Assembly (NCBI GenBank): GCA_022410635.1
Contig: JAJVDF010000651.1
Span: 297,655 to 361,654 of the forward strand
Direction of reading: 5' to 3'
Source: Tretioscincus oriximinensis
Lineage: Eukaryota > Chordata > Lepidosauria > Squamata > Gymnophthalmidae
DNA: 64,000 nucleotides
The translations under genes and the position numbers were made by a program. This document shows positions 21,267-31,417 of the stretch, one piece after another. The notes beneath the pieces were generated by a model, which saw nothing but the letters and a program-made list of their open reading frames with translations, did no database searches and was not told where the DNA came from. The first letter of the stretch is position 1; each line of letters starts with the position of its first letter.

Positions 21267-22579
21267 GTACGTTATAGTCTTAGCAGCAAGCATACATTTC
21301 ACAACTGCAATACAACTATAATATACTACTATAAAGCAGTGGATTTGGGTTTCTCAGGGGTTGAGAACTCTGCTTTCATCTTTCCAAATTGCATGACAGT
21401 TTGCTGTATATCAAGATCCAATTTGGAAGGATAAAAGTAAGGTTTTGAATTGNCTGGCTGGGCAACCACACTTTCGAAATCTGCATACTCTTGCTGCTGC
21501 AATTGTAGACAAATATTAGAAAGTGAAAAACAAGTGAACCTCTGGTTTAATATATGGGACTCCACATCAGAAAAAAGTGTTTGTCTTCCTCTAACTTCCT
21601 CCCCTACTCCCCAAAATTCACATATGCTTTTTGATGTAAATTTTCCTGGCTGTTCAGTCAATTCACAGCAGTTATACCAAAATATCTTAACTGACTTTTA
21701 TATGTGTATGCTAAACTACTATAGCTGTAATCTTCCTTTTATAATTAAGTAACTTGAGAAACCTGTTGGGATCAATACATTTTGAGAACACTTACATAAA
21801 ACAGAATATAAAGTGGATAGTCTTGCCATCAGAAGCCTGTAAAAGTCAATCCCTTTATGTGACACCTCTACAAATGGCATTATGTCATTGCATAATATTA
21901 GTAGGAAACCAAGATTTTTGTGCAAAACCATAAAATATAATGAGTTTCATATAATCTAGGTATATAAATGGAAGGAGAGAGGAAAATGTCTTAAAGTGGA
22001 CTTCCAGCTTTTTGGCATCCTGAGTACATAAGGAAATTTAGAAGTTAATGTAAAGTAAAAATGTCGCAGTGCTTTGCAATATGCTTTTCTGGGGAGTGGG
22101 CTAAAGTGAGGTAAAAGGGAAGAGAACTTCATAAGTTTTAATTGTTCAACTGATGGTCTTGAGGTCTGAGTAAAAAAAAAATCTAAAAATGGATAACCAG
22201 CATTTGAGATGGGTTTTATTTTTAACTGAACATACTTCCACACATTGTAAAAAAACATTAAGGAGGTGGATGAAAATGTTTTTTGATTGTGGACTATAGT
22301 GGACACAAAATAGTACCTATATTTTATATATGCTGTAGCACATGTACCTTTTAAAAAATGAATCTGGTCACTTGAATACGTGTCACTGCAGTCACAATAT
22401 TTGATCAGATATGCACTCTGAGTAAATTTCTTAAAGGAGCAATTCAAAAAAGGATAGCAATTCACCCCTTTATTTGCTGGTTAAACATGACCATCCCATC
22501 AGCAGTTTGATAAATCTCATTGCTGTGGAAGGGAGGAAGGGAGACCACACCTTTTAACTTGAACAAATAATTTATTAAA

Positions 22580-23625
22580 TATTAACAATGCTCAAAACCC
22601 TAGCGCAATCGCGTCACATTAACGGAACCCGAAATCTAAACATTATAAAGTGCTTGAACAATAACCTGAACGAGACACATTAACTAAGTGATTCAGCAAT
22701 AACCCAAAGTGTCAACAATAACCCAAAGTCGAGAGAAATAGGCCATGGCTTGAGTAGGAGAGTGGGAAGGCACAACAGCTTGGCAGTCGCCCCAGGTCAG
22801 CCACCCAGCCTGACCGGCATCACTGGCCCAGGTCAGCCAACCCAGCCTGACCTGTGACCAGCTGGGCCACGCCCCCTGTTGTGGCACCATCTGGGCGCCT
22901 GCTCCTCTCAGTGCGGCTGCCCATGCCATACCATGTGACCGGCTCGGGCCTGTCCCCTAGACCCCGCTGGTCCACGCCCCTGTGACATAGGACCTGGGGC
23001 TGCCTCCTCCCAGCAGGCCAGCCCCCCTTCGTCTAGGCGCCCGAGCCGTTCGTCATCAGCCAGACGACCCACCCTTCCGGTGGGTGGTTCTGTTCCGAGG
23101 ATCAAAGAGGCTGTGGGGGCCTTCAAGAATCCGTCCTGTGTATGGCCCACCTCAATGACTCCAAACCTGATTCACCTACCGGTCCCCCAGGTAGGCACTC
23201 AGGTTCGGAACCCTTTTATGAAGGGCCCTCAAACTATGAGGTAGCTATGGGGACCCCTTTCCTCAGATTTTGTTGGCTCCTCTTGACTTCGCCAAGCTGT
23301 GCCACCGCCATCACCTCTCAATGCCATGACTGAAAAGAGAAAGAAAAAAGGGGAGGGTAAGGGTGGGAATCGCACGTCCGCCGGTGAAGTGGCTAAAATG
23401 GCGGTCGCCGGAGGGTTTTATCCCTCTGTCGCCTGGAAGCCACATCATCACCTCACGCCCACTTCTGGGCAGCGAGGCTATGGCAGCCAGCCAGAGCATC
23501 CCCTCCTCCCTCCTGGCAAATTACCATGCTGCTGCAGCCGCAGCAGCAGCGGACGTCTCTCCTTCATTCCATTGGAGACACAAAGGGGATTTGATCTCCC
23601 TCTGATAATGAGCAGCACAAGATGA
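22580..23625. other. CpG-rich block of about 1 kb, possible antisense LTR
   Basis: This is the only strongly GC- and CpG-rich stretch in an AT-rich window. It contains many CG dinucleotides (for example CGGCTCGGG, CGCACGTCCGCCGG, GGCGGTCGCCGG), a GCAGCAGC run and two copies of a CCAGGTCAGCCACCCAGCC-like unit at about 22792 and 22828. Read on the minus strand it has a GGATAAAACCC TATA-like motif near 23425 and an AATAAA signal near its far end (about 22575), which would suit an LTR of an antisense retroelement. No matching target duplication was found. An intragenic CpG island or promoter is the alternative. Confidence 0.5.
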
Positions 23626-23935
23626 ACGAACTATTTTCAAAGGTCTAACCCTCTTAGGACATTATGAAGAGTGTTTCTCATCAGTCCCAAGCTCTTTTGC
23701 ATGTATGTGTTATATGCATTGAGTTATCTTCTCCTTTAGTCTTAAAAAAGCTTTAAAAAACCCTTAAAGTTCAGAGTATGTCACTTTAAACGCAGGATGA
23801 GAGGTTCAAGAGATATTTACTGCAAAATACACTTATTTCAATCTAATAAGCAGAGTTTCCTGTTCCTTTTTTTAAAGCCCCTTATCCATTCAGGGTGGAC
23901 CCAGGTATATGAATTTCTCCAAACAAAGAAAAACA

Positions 23936-24260
23936 CATACATTGATGTTCAAAGCTTTGTATATCTGGGTATCCACATTTTGTGAATTAATAACACAGTC
24001 ATACAAAGATGAATTTATCTACACTGATTGTTTGATTGATTGAGTTTTCTGTAGAAAATATAACTTTGAACATGTAACAATCCATTTATCTTTGTGTCTA
24101 GATTTTTCTAAGGAAAAATCTTACATAGATGTATGTTCCTTACAACTCCCTTATATCCAAATATCTGGATTTTCTAAAGAAAAAGAGATCTCTGCACATA
24201 TGAATGTCAAAGGTCTATGCATCTTTATGTACAGATTTTGTTAATAAAAATGCCAGTGCA
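23936..24260. repeat. Degenerate tandem repeat, ~60-70 bp period
   Basis: About five diverged units share TATCT...GATTTTCTAAAGAAA-like sequence at roughly 60-70 bp spacing (near 23959, 24017, 24089, 24151 and 24218). Decay is strong, so the period is approximate. Confidence 0.35.
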
Positions 24261-24504
24261 GATTCTGTGCTAATCTTGGGCCCTATGTTTTTAAACATCC
24301 ATGTTCCACCATCATCAATGTTCCAGTATTTTTCCAGCAAACCTTGCTCCAGTTATATGCCCTATATGCAGTGGTATGTGCTTGAATTTGAGGTCAGTGT
24401 GCTCAAACAAGTTAAACTAGCAGATGTGCTAATAAACTCCTATGGGAACTCCATAGACCCCAACCTATGATTTTTGTTAGATATAATGAGGATCCCTTAG
24501 AATA

Positions 24505-24715
24505 TAAAAGTATAAGAAGAACCCTGCTTAGTTGGGTCAGAGCCCATCTAGTCCAACATTCCATCTCACCCAGAGGCCCACCAATTGCACCTGGGCAGTT
24601 TCACGCAGAAGAAGGTCAAAATCTCACCTGTTCTTGACTCTCTGGAAATGGTACTTCAGAAATACTGCCTTTGCTCCATCTTGGAGGCAATATCAAGAGA
24701 TCCATTCTTAATCCA
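24505..24715 (-). mobile_element. CR1-like LINE 3' end (antisense)
   Basis: The reverse complement carries AAGATGGAGCAAAGGCAG, CTGCCCAGGTGCAATTGGTG and TGGACTAGATGGGCTCTGAC, ending in a TTCTTCTTATACTT-type tail. The same order is seen in the sense copy at 46560-46775. An L1-like element begins directly after it in the opposite direction. Confidence 0.85.
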
Positions 24716-24719
24716 GACT

Positions 24720-27700
24720 TTCATAACATTCAATATACAAAGTTTTGAGGATTTGAATTTAAGAAAAGAAGTAGACAAACAGTATCTAGCAAACGAAATA
24801 CAACATTTTGCAGTAAATTCCAATAGTCAGATATCACCTATTGTGGTATGGGTTTCATTTAAGGTAGTTATACAGGACAATGTTTGACTAAATAAATAGG
24901 TATCAAGTGAGAATGGAATGAAGGTAGAAAAAAGATAGTATTAGAAATAGGAAATATGCAGAAACAACATAAAACTAATCCTAATACGATGAATTTACAA
25001 AGGCTGAAAGATAAAAAAAAGGAATTGAAAGTTATGGATAAGCAGAATTTGGTAAAAAAAGGACCTATATATACACAATCAATTCAAAGTGAAGGGGATA
25101 GCAAACATAAAAAGACTTACTATGTATCTTAAGAAACAAAAAAAATGCTAGGATATTAAAATTACAAGCAAGAGATCGTAAAATAGTAGAGATGATGATG
25201 GAAAAATGGATGTAATGGCATCCTTTTAAGAAAAATTATATGAAGAAAGTGTATTTATTGATGAAATATGCCCTACACATAAAGTAGGCAGTGAAATAGA
25301 GTTAAATAAAACATCAGAAATAAAAGAAGCAATTAATAAACTTAAACCTAATAAATCACCAAGATTGGATGACTTTTCTGTCTTCTATAAGACGTATCAA
25401 GACCAATGTATATCACATCTGCAGGAAATATTTAATGTAGTATTATAAAGTCATCAAATTCCAGAAACATGGAAGCAGATAGATATAATTAATATACTGA
25501 AACCCAATAGAAATCAATTATTACCTGACTCATACTTCCTTATAAGTCTTTGCAATCAATACTATAAAATATTTATGCATATTATGGCAATGGGACTAGA
25601 GAAAAGTTTACCAGAACTAGTAGGAGATGACCAATATGGATTCATAAAAGGGTGCAATATAAAAGAACAGATAAGAATTGCATTAAATACTATAGAACAT
25701 GCTAAGAATAATAATAGAAAATTGACCATTCTAAAACTGAATGTATACAAAGCTTTCAACCAGCTCAATCATAGTTATCTAATTAAGTTAATAAAGAAAC
25801 TCAATTTAAGAAATAAATTTGCAAGAATGCTAGGTGAAATATATTGGAATAATAGAGCAAAATTAAAATTAATGGTGAATATTCAAGTTCTTTCTATATT
25901 AAAAATGGGATGAGACAGGAATGTCTGTTGTCACCCTTACTAGCAATTGAGTCATTGGCTAATATAATAAAAAAAATGATGCAACATGGGAGCGATATAA
26001 AATTAAAAGGAATATAGTCAAGATCAATTTGTTTGCTGATGATGCTCTGGTAATGTCTACTCAGCCATTAATAGAGTATTAAATATAGCAAGAGATTTTT
26101 ACAAACAGTTAAGGACTAGCAATAAATATGGATAAATTGGAACTAATGACAATAGGAGTAAAATTTAACAAACAGAGTGAAATTAAGACGAATTAGTGGT
26201 TTGAAGCTGGATTTAACAAAGATAAAATATTTGGGTATATACTTCTGTTAGAATTTGGGAATATTTTATATGACAAGTTATAAAAGTATATGGAAGCAAA
26301 TAAATGGGACATTTAAAAAAGTGGCACTCAAAATATCTTACACATGGTTAGAAAGAATTCAGGCAATAAAAATATATTTATTTACTTATTTTTACTTATA
26401 TCCTGCCCTATACCCGAAGGTCTCAGGGCAGCCAACTGTAGAGTGGCACACATAGTTTTTGTTGCTTTCACCACAACAGGCACCCTGTGAAATAGGTGGG
26501 GCTGAGATAGTTCTAAAGAACTGTGACTGGCCAAGGTCACCCAGCTGACTTTCATGGAGGAGTAGGGAATTGAACTGGGAGACTACCAGATAAGAGTCCC
26601 ACACTCTAACCACTACACCAAACTCTAACTACTACATGAAATTAATAGTTCCAAAAATACTATACCTATTTCAGACCTTAGTTATCTCTATACAAAAAAA
26701 TATATTAAAGAAATGGAATGACAGAATTAAAAAGTGGACAATAGGAGCCAAAAAATCAAGATTAAGAGCAGCAGTGTTATATGCACCCACAAAAGAAACA
26801 TTTTGCTTTCCAAAATTAGAAATATACCTGGAGGCCTATCAAATAGGTCACTTATTAGAACTAGAATATCTTATAGAAAAAAATGGGTAAGAACAGAAAG
26901 AACAATGAATTTTGTAGAAATCTATCCACTGTTGGAAGACCAAAAAAGAAACACAATTAAAAAAGGAATGGCAGGTTTAAGAACATCTTGGGATGCATGG
27001 GAAAAAATGGAAGAAAAAATTAATGTAGAAATAAATCAATTGGAGCCCAAGGGATAAATTATTTAAAAGCTTTATATATAAGAAGACGTGAATCAATATC
27101 GCTTAATAGAATACAAGAAATATTAGGACCAACTAAATGGTTAAAAAGCCAAGCCTTACAGCAAGTCTTAAATAAAGAAGAATATATGAATAAAATTGGA
27201 GGTGAAACAACTAGTGTGGAATTTCTGATTAAAGACTTAATAAAAGGAAAAAAAGGAGTTGCAGGAAAATTGTATAGAATGATGTTGGGACATGGCATAG
27301 ATATAGTATAAATTGAAATTGTGTAGTTGAATTTGTGTATGGGCAATGGATATAAATGTAGAACAGGAGGACATTAAAAATAACAAACAACTTATAAATG
27401 CAGATTCTAGTTACAGAAGAAAAGAGATGAGAACAAAACTGGTTCATAGATGGTACAGGACAGCAACACAGCAGGCATATATGATACCAGGTTTCAACCC
27501 AACATGTTGGCGTTTTCAAGCAATGAGAGGAAATTACATACATAGAAGGACTGTAGTTAGGAATTTGGGGCAAAAAGTACTAATTAGTCACAAGAAAGCT
27601 ATTTGATGTTTAAATTTATTAACACTAATATATCAAAGCAGGATATATATCTAGAAAGACAATTATTATTAGCAGTTCAGTCAGTATCGGCTTATGATTG

Positions 27701-28145
27701 GAAAAATGCAAATGAATGGATGATTAGAAAATGGCATTTTTATGTAACAGAAAAAATGCAGTTTGATCTATTAAAACAACGCAGAGATATATTAGAAAGA
27801 ATCCTTTACAATTGTAAAAAAGAATTGGGAGAAGTTATTAATATGCAACCAAAGTTTGAACTTAAAAAGAAAAATAGAGTTATATGAGTAAATAAATCTG
27901 CTTAAAAAATATGCTGGAATTCGGTAGAGAGATAATATTTAATACTTCAAGGGTAAGGGAGTGGAGGAAGGGAGTGGAGAAAGATTCTTATCCGTCTTAA
28001 GGATAAGAAGGACAAAATTGGACTATGAACAAAATTTGAAGATGATATGTTTTTATATATTTGTTTTTGTTTGTCAATTGATTATTTGTTGGTGTTTGCT
28101 GCTTTGTGTTTTGTTTTACGTTGCAACATTAATTAAATAAAAGAG
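24720..28145 (+). mobile_element. L1-like LINE, ORF2 remnant, 5' truncated, SINE-interrupted
   Basis: The degenerate ORF2 reads in order as follows. First comes an endonuclease-to-RT linker (VDKQYLANEIQ, near 24770). Next is EIKEAINKLKPNKSPRLDDF (near 25320). RT motifs follow, with VGDDQYGFIKGCNIKEQIRI and KLTILKLNVYKAFNQLNHSY (25620-25775). A FADDALVMST catalytic box lies at 26032-26060. A C-terminal Lys-rich and Trp/Cys segment (RWYRTATQQAY.., CWRFQ) lies near 27450-27520. The end is an AT-rich 3' region with AATAAA. Stops and frameshifts are frequent. A SINE splits it at 26372-26634. Confidence 0.85.
26372..26634 (-). mobile_element. tRNA-derived SINE (type 1) nested in the L1-like element
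   Basis: On the minus strand the head has an A box (GTAGTGGTTAGAGTGTGGGA) and a B box (GTTCAATTCCC). It is followed by a body containing CCAGCTGGGTGACCTTGGCC and CCCACCTATTTCACAGGGTG, ending in a TTTA-rich tail. The L1 coding frame resumes on both sides (..ERIQAIK before and KLIVPKILYLFQ after), so this is a clean insertion. Confidence 0.85.
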
Positions 28146-28430
28146 AAGAAGAAGAAGAAGAACTGGGTTCTTATAACCCACTTTTCTCACCTTTCAAAGG
28201 GACTCAAAGTGGTTTACAAGGATATACTTTGCCCGGAGGCTCACATTCTATCTTCCCCACCAGGCTATGGTGGTTCCCATGTATCTACTTGCAGTCAGTT
28301 GCAATTTCTTGCAATTCATGCTTTCGAATAGCTGGGTTGGGTAGAGCTACGGGCTAGTGGAGGGTGCTCACCCCTCCCCATGTCCGACACAGGGCTTCGA
28401 AACCCCATCTCCCAGGCGAGAGACGGTTTT
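28145..28430 (-). mobile_element. tRNA-derived SINE (type 2), copy 1, truncated head
   Basis: Antisense orientation: a GAA-repeat tail followed by AACTGGGTTCTTATAACCCA, GGGACTCAAAGTGG, TGTATCTACTTGCAGTCAGT and CTTCGAAACCCC (the B box reversed). It matches the copies at 29974 and 63470. It stops before the A box, where another diverged copy of the same family begins. Confidence 0.85.
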
Positions 28431-28610
28431 TATTCCTGCCCTTTTCACCTGGAGGGACTCAGTGCTGCTTATAACATTGTTTTTTGGCTGAAGAGTGCTG
28501 TGGTGGTATCCATTTATTTATTTACAAATTTCTTCACTTTTGAACAGCTGTGTTGATTGAAGGTAAGGCCAGTAAACGGTGCTCACCCCTCTCCATGCCT
28601 GGTACACTGT
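28430..28610 (-). mobile_element. Diverged second copy of the type 2 SINE
   Basis: Landmarks of the same family recur in order but diverged: CCTGGAGGGACTCAGTGCTG, GTGGTGGTATCCAT, GAACAGCTGTGTTGATTGAA and GGTGCTCACCCCTCTCCATG. This makes a head-to-tail pair with the copy at 28145. Confidence 0.65.
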
Positions 28611-28690
28611 TTGAGACAGAATGCTGAACCAGATGGGCTATGGCCTGATTTGACATGGCTCTTCTTGTGTACCTATGTTCTTAATTGGTA
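28611..28690 (+). mobile_element. CR1-like LINE 3' tail
   Basis: The sequence GAGACAGAATGCTGAACCAG, then ATGGGC and TGGCTCTTCTTGTGTACCTA with TGTTCTTA, equals the 3' terminus of the sense CR1 copy near 46.7 kb. Confidence 0.8.
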
Positions 28691-28769
28691 GTTACTGGAC
28701 CCTNATAGCATATCACTCCATGTAGTTCGTTATAGGCAAAGACCTCCAGGTTTGCATGGTTTCATATTT

Positions 28770-29060
28770 TATTTTTTAGTAATTTATATCTCACTCTTCA
28801 TCACTGGTTCCAGAGTGGGTAACAGAAGATAAATAACAATAATAAATACACATTAATAAAACATTTAAAAAGAACCATACCCTCCCTCTGTCCCTCCAAC
28901 CCACACTCCATCCCTGGAAGGATGAAACAGAGTCATAAGTCTGGGAAGAGATAAGCTTTTACCAGGCAGCTGGAGGAAGATTCAGCCACCACAGAGAATG
29001 CCTTCCTATGTGCCCCTGGCCCTTGCATCACTACTACAAGCAATGCTGAGTTAGGCTAAT
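28770..29060. repeat. Interspersed repeat related to 17395-17605
   Basis: It shares a run of landmarks with the 17.4-kb segment: TTTATATC.CAC, GGGTAACA, AAACATTTAAAAAGAACCAT, CCCTCCCT, AAGCTTTTACCAG. It continues into GAGAATGCCTTCCTATGTGC, which resembles the 3' portion of L2-like LINEs. It is probably a decayed LINE 3' end. Confidence 0.6.
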
Positions 29061-29149
29061 GCTGATGTACTTGAGGACTTGGAAAAAATAATTCACAAAC
29101 ATTGCTTTACTCCTTAAGAGAGTCACAATTTTTTAAAGATTCTAAATTA

Positions 29150-29880
29150 ACAGGCCATTTTTGCACAGGCATGCTGATGCATTTTAATGAGTTCACTATT
29201 CCCCTGTGTCCACATATGAATAGTGGTAACGTACAATAGGTGTGTAGTAACAACTCCCTGAAGTGCATTTGTGTATTGCTGATTAATTTGCCTTATTTGT
29301 GGAGTAATGCCAGCTACATTGTCTATCAGCAAGGCATGTTTGCATTTAGGACACATTGTTTGCATGTAAGATACATCCAGCCAGTGAATGGGAAATGATG
29401 TTATACAGCAGCTGGCATCTAAAGTGCAATTTCAAGGCTTCTCCAGGCACAGCCTACATGCTCAGCCATGAATGTCAGCATTTGCCTCAATAGTTTGAAG
29501 TGGGACTCAGAGCTGTCCGAGTACTGAAATGCTGATATTCATAGCTGAACATGGAGGCTGTGCTGATCTGAACCCAACGCAGCATGTACAATGATGATTG
29601 GGCATTTGCACAGAAGCTTACATTGATCCACTTCTAATGTGGATCTAGCTGCCAAATGCAAATGTGTATGATTGTCCACAGCTAATCAATATCAAGCTAA
29701 AACACATTAACATTTTAAGACAGGTGTATGCAAAAAGGGCTTTAATTAGAACTAAGTCCAATCACTGTGCAGTCAAACACTGGCCTTCAAACAGTTCTCT
29801 GAACTGTTCTGTTTACACAGGGGATACCCAGCAAGTGTTTAAACAGTATGCTAATCAAAGGAATAAGGCTAAACAGTGAG
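29150..29880. repeat. Fold-back sequence with ~40-bp hairpin core
   Basis: The core arms 29444-29483 and 29527-29566 are inverted copies (CACAGCCTACATGCTCAGCC opposite CACAGCCTCCATGTTCAGCT) around a 43-base loop. Weaker inverted similarity extends outward to ACTATTCCCCTGTGTCCAC near 29210 and TTTACACAGGGGATACC near 29815. The whole may be a decayed fold-back DNA element of about 0.7 kb. Only the core is certain. Confidence 0.55.
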
Positions 29881-29973
29881 GATTCTTTGAGGTACTGAAT
29901 TAATTGGGACTGATAAGGGATTGGCTATGATTTACAAATAAAGTTGTATGTTCTGCAAGATGGGTAGGACCCA

Positions 29974-30255
29974 TAAGAAGAAGAACTGGGTTCTTATACC
30001 CCGCTTTTCTTACCTTTCAAAGGGACTCAAAGTGGCTCACAAGGATATATTTCGCCCAAAGGCTTCCATTCTATCTTCCCCACCAGGTTGTGGTGGTTCC
30101 CATGTATCTACTTGCAGTCAGTTGCAATTTCTTGGCTAGAGCTACAGGCTAGTGGAAGGTGCTCACCCCTCCCCATGTCTGATACAGGGCTTCGAAACCC
30201 CATCTCCCAGATGAGAGACGGATTCCTTAGCAACTGAGCTATCCGTGCCTGGGCA
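29974..30255 (-). mobile_element. tRNA-derived SINE (type 2), copy 2, full length
   Basis: Antisense orientation. The head on the minus strand has an A box (ATAGCTCAGTTGCTAAGGA) and a B box (GGGTTTCGAAGCC), followed by the family body and a GAAGAAGAAC-type tail. Possible 7-bp target duplications CCCATAA flank it (near 29971 and 30257). The tRNA-like head should not be called as a functional tRNA gene. Confidence 0.88.
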
Positions 30256-31221
30256 TCCCATAATTATTATGGACAGTATGAAAAGTTTGTTTTTGACAGA
30301 GTGAAGCTGTCATCAATAACTGATGATAATGCCTGGCATGAAAATGTTTGCTTTGGGGCTTGTTGATGTGGTGTGATAAATGAAGTCTTTTAAAATTTCT
30401 GATAAAATGTGGCAAGTACATCTTTTAACTAGCACATTATTTAACAAACACAAGTGTTCCTAAGTTTCTTCCACTAATCCCTGAAATATTTATTTACTAT
30501 ATCAATGTGTGGGTAGTTCACCCATATTTTCTGTTCTTTTTGGAATCTGTTTATTTAGCCAAAATTGCCACTGAATGTCATGTTTTCCTGTTATCCTCTG
30601 TGAGAGTTATTGATGCAACAATTCTTTTAACATTTTGCTGTGACCACACTCTTTTGTACCCTTCATTCAATTTTACTTCTTGGAAAAATGGATTGGTCAA
30701 ACTAGAATGGTTGGCATGACTGTAATCAAAATAGTTCAAACTATATGGTTATGTTGCCTCTTTTTCCTGTTACCCATAATTTCATTGCCAATCATAATAT
30801 GGAAACAAATGNTGCTGGCTAAGGCACTGGGATATCTGGCAAGCAGATGGTGAATCAGTGGTGAATACTTGTTTTGGAAAGAAATTGCTGGATTTCAAGA
30901 CATTGAAACAGCAATATATGGAAATACAAGGTAGGATTATTCTTTTTCTGATCTGAATGCCTGGTGCTTTTGGATGGCTACAGGAAGAATTTGTTTTCTA
31001 AAAGGGGCAACTGAGAATTCCTTGTCTGATAGCACCCAAAGGAAGTCTATGTGTAGCATCTTCATTTGTTCAAGAGTGGGTGATTTAAGGCCTTTGTTAA
31101 AAGTTAGTGCACTGAACAATTATGGAAAATCTATCTCTGTATGTATGTGTGCAGCTTTGAAGTGCATATGTGTGTTTGTACTTGCAGTTGCTTCAGCCGC
31201 CCATTCCATAATACCTTTTAG

Positions 31222-31417
31222 ACTGTTTCAGCTTGGAATACTTTGCATCCTGGAATGAATTTCACTCACGATGACGTGGACATGAACTGCTTGTGGTACT
31301 TCCATACTAACATCCCATGTCCAGGAAGTCATGACAGCTTCAGATTTTACGTGACAGATGGTCAGAATAGATCTCCAGCACAAAGTTTCTACATCTTCAT
31401 TAGAAGTATGAACAAAG
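31222..31417 (+). CDS. FREM1: FREM1-like exon F: second half of CSPG repeat c
   Basis: The 196-bp exon has phase 0 in and 1 out if the acceptor CCTTTTAG (31221) is used. A second AG ten bases downstream (TTTCAG, 31231) would be out of phase with exon E. The exon encodes TVSAWNTLHPGMNFTHDDVD, HTNIPCPGSHDSFRFYVTDG and FYIFIRSMNK, the F..DD...... and DSF.F.V.DG signatures of a CSPG second half. The Asn-Phe-Thr sequon is typical of the family. The repeat ends without the usual PVND motif. Confidence 0.87.

Larger units (their letters stand above)
20402..31221 (+). other. Intron E-F (largest, 10.8 kb)
   Basis: Exons E and F join in phase 0, so no additional exon is required. The intron contains a TATG microsatellite, a CpG-rich block, L1-like, CR1 and SINE insertions and a fold-back sequence, each listed separately. 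The stretches 20402-21170 and 30260-31220 show nothing recognisable. Confidence 0.75.

Noticed and set aside
22693..23150. Minus-strand frames in the CpG-rich block as protein genes
   Set aside because: Long frames are expected in GC-rich DNA. The Gly/Ala/Trp-rich content comes from the duplicated unit, and no domain is seen.
30188..30252. tRNA gene with A and B boxes on the minus strand
   Set aside because: It is the head of a SINE, followed by SINE body and tail, with diverged tRNA structure.
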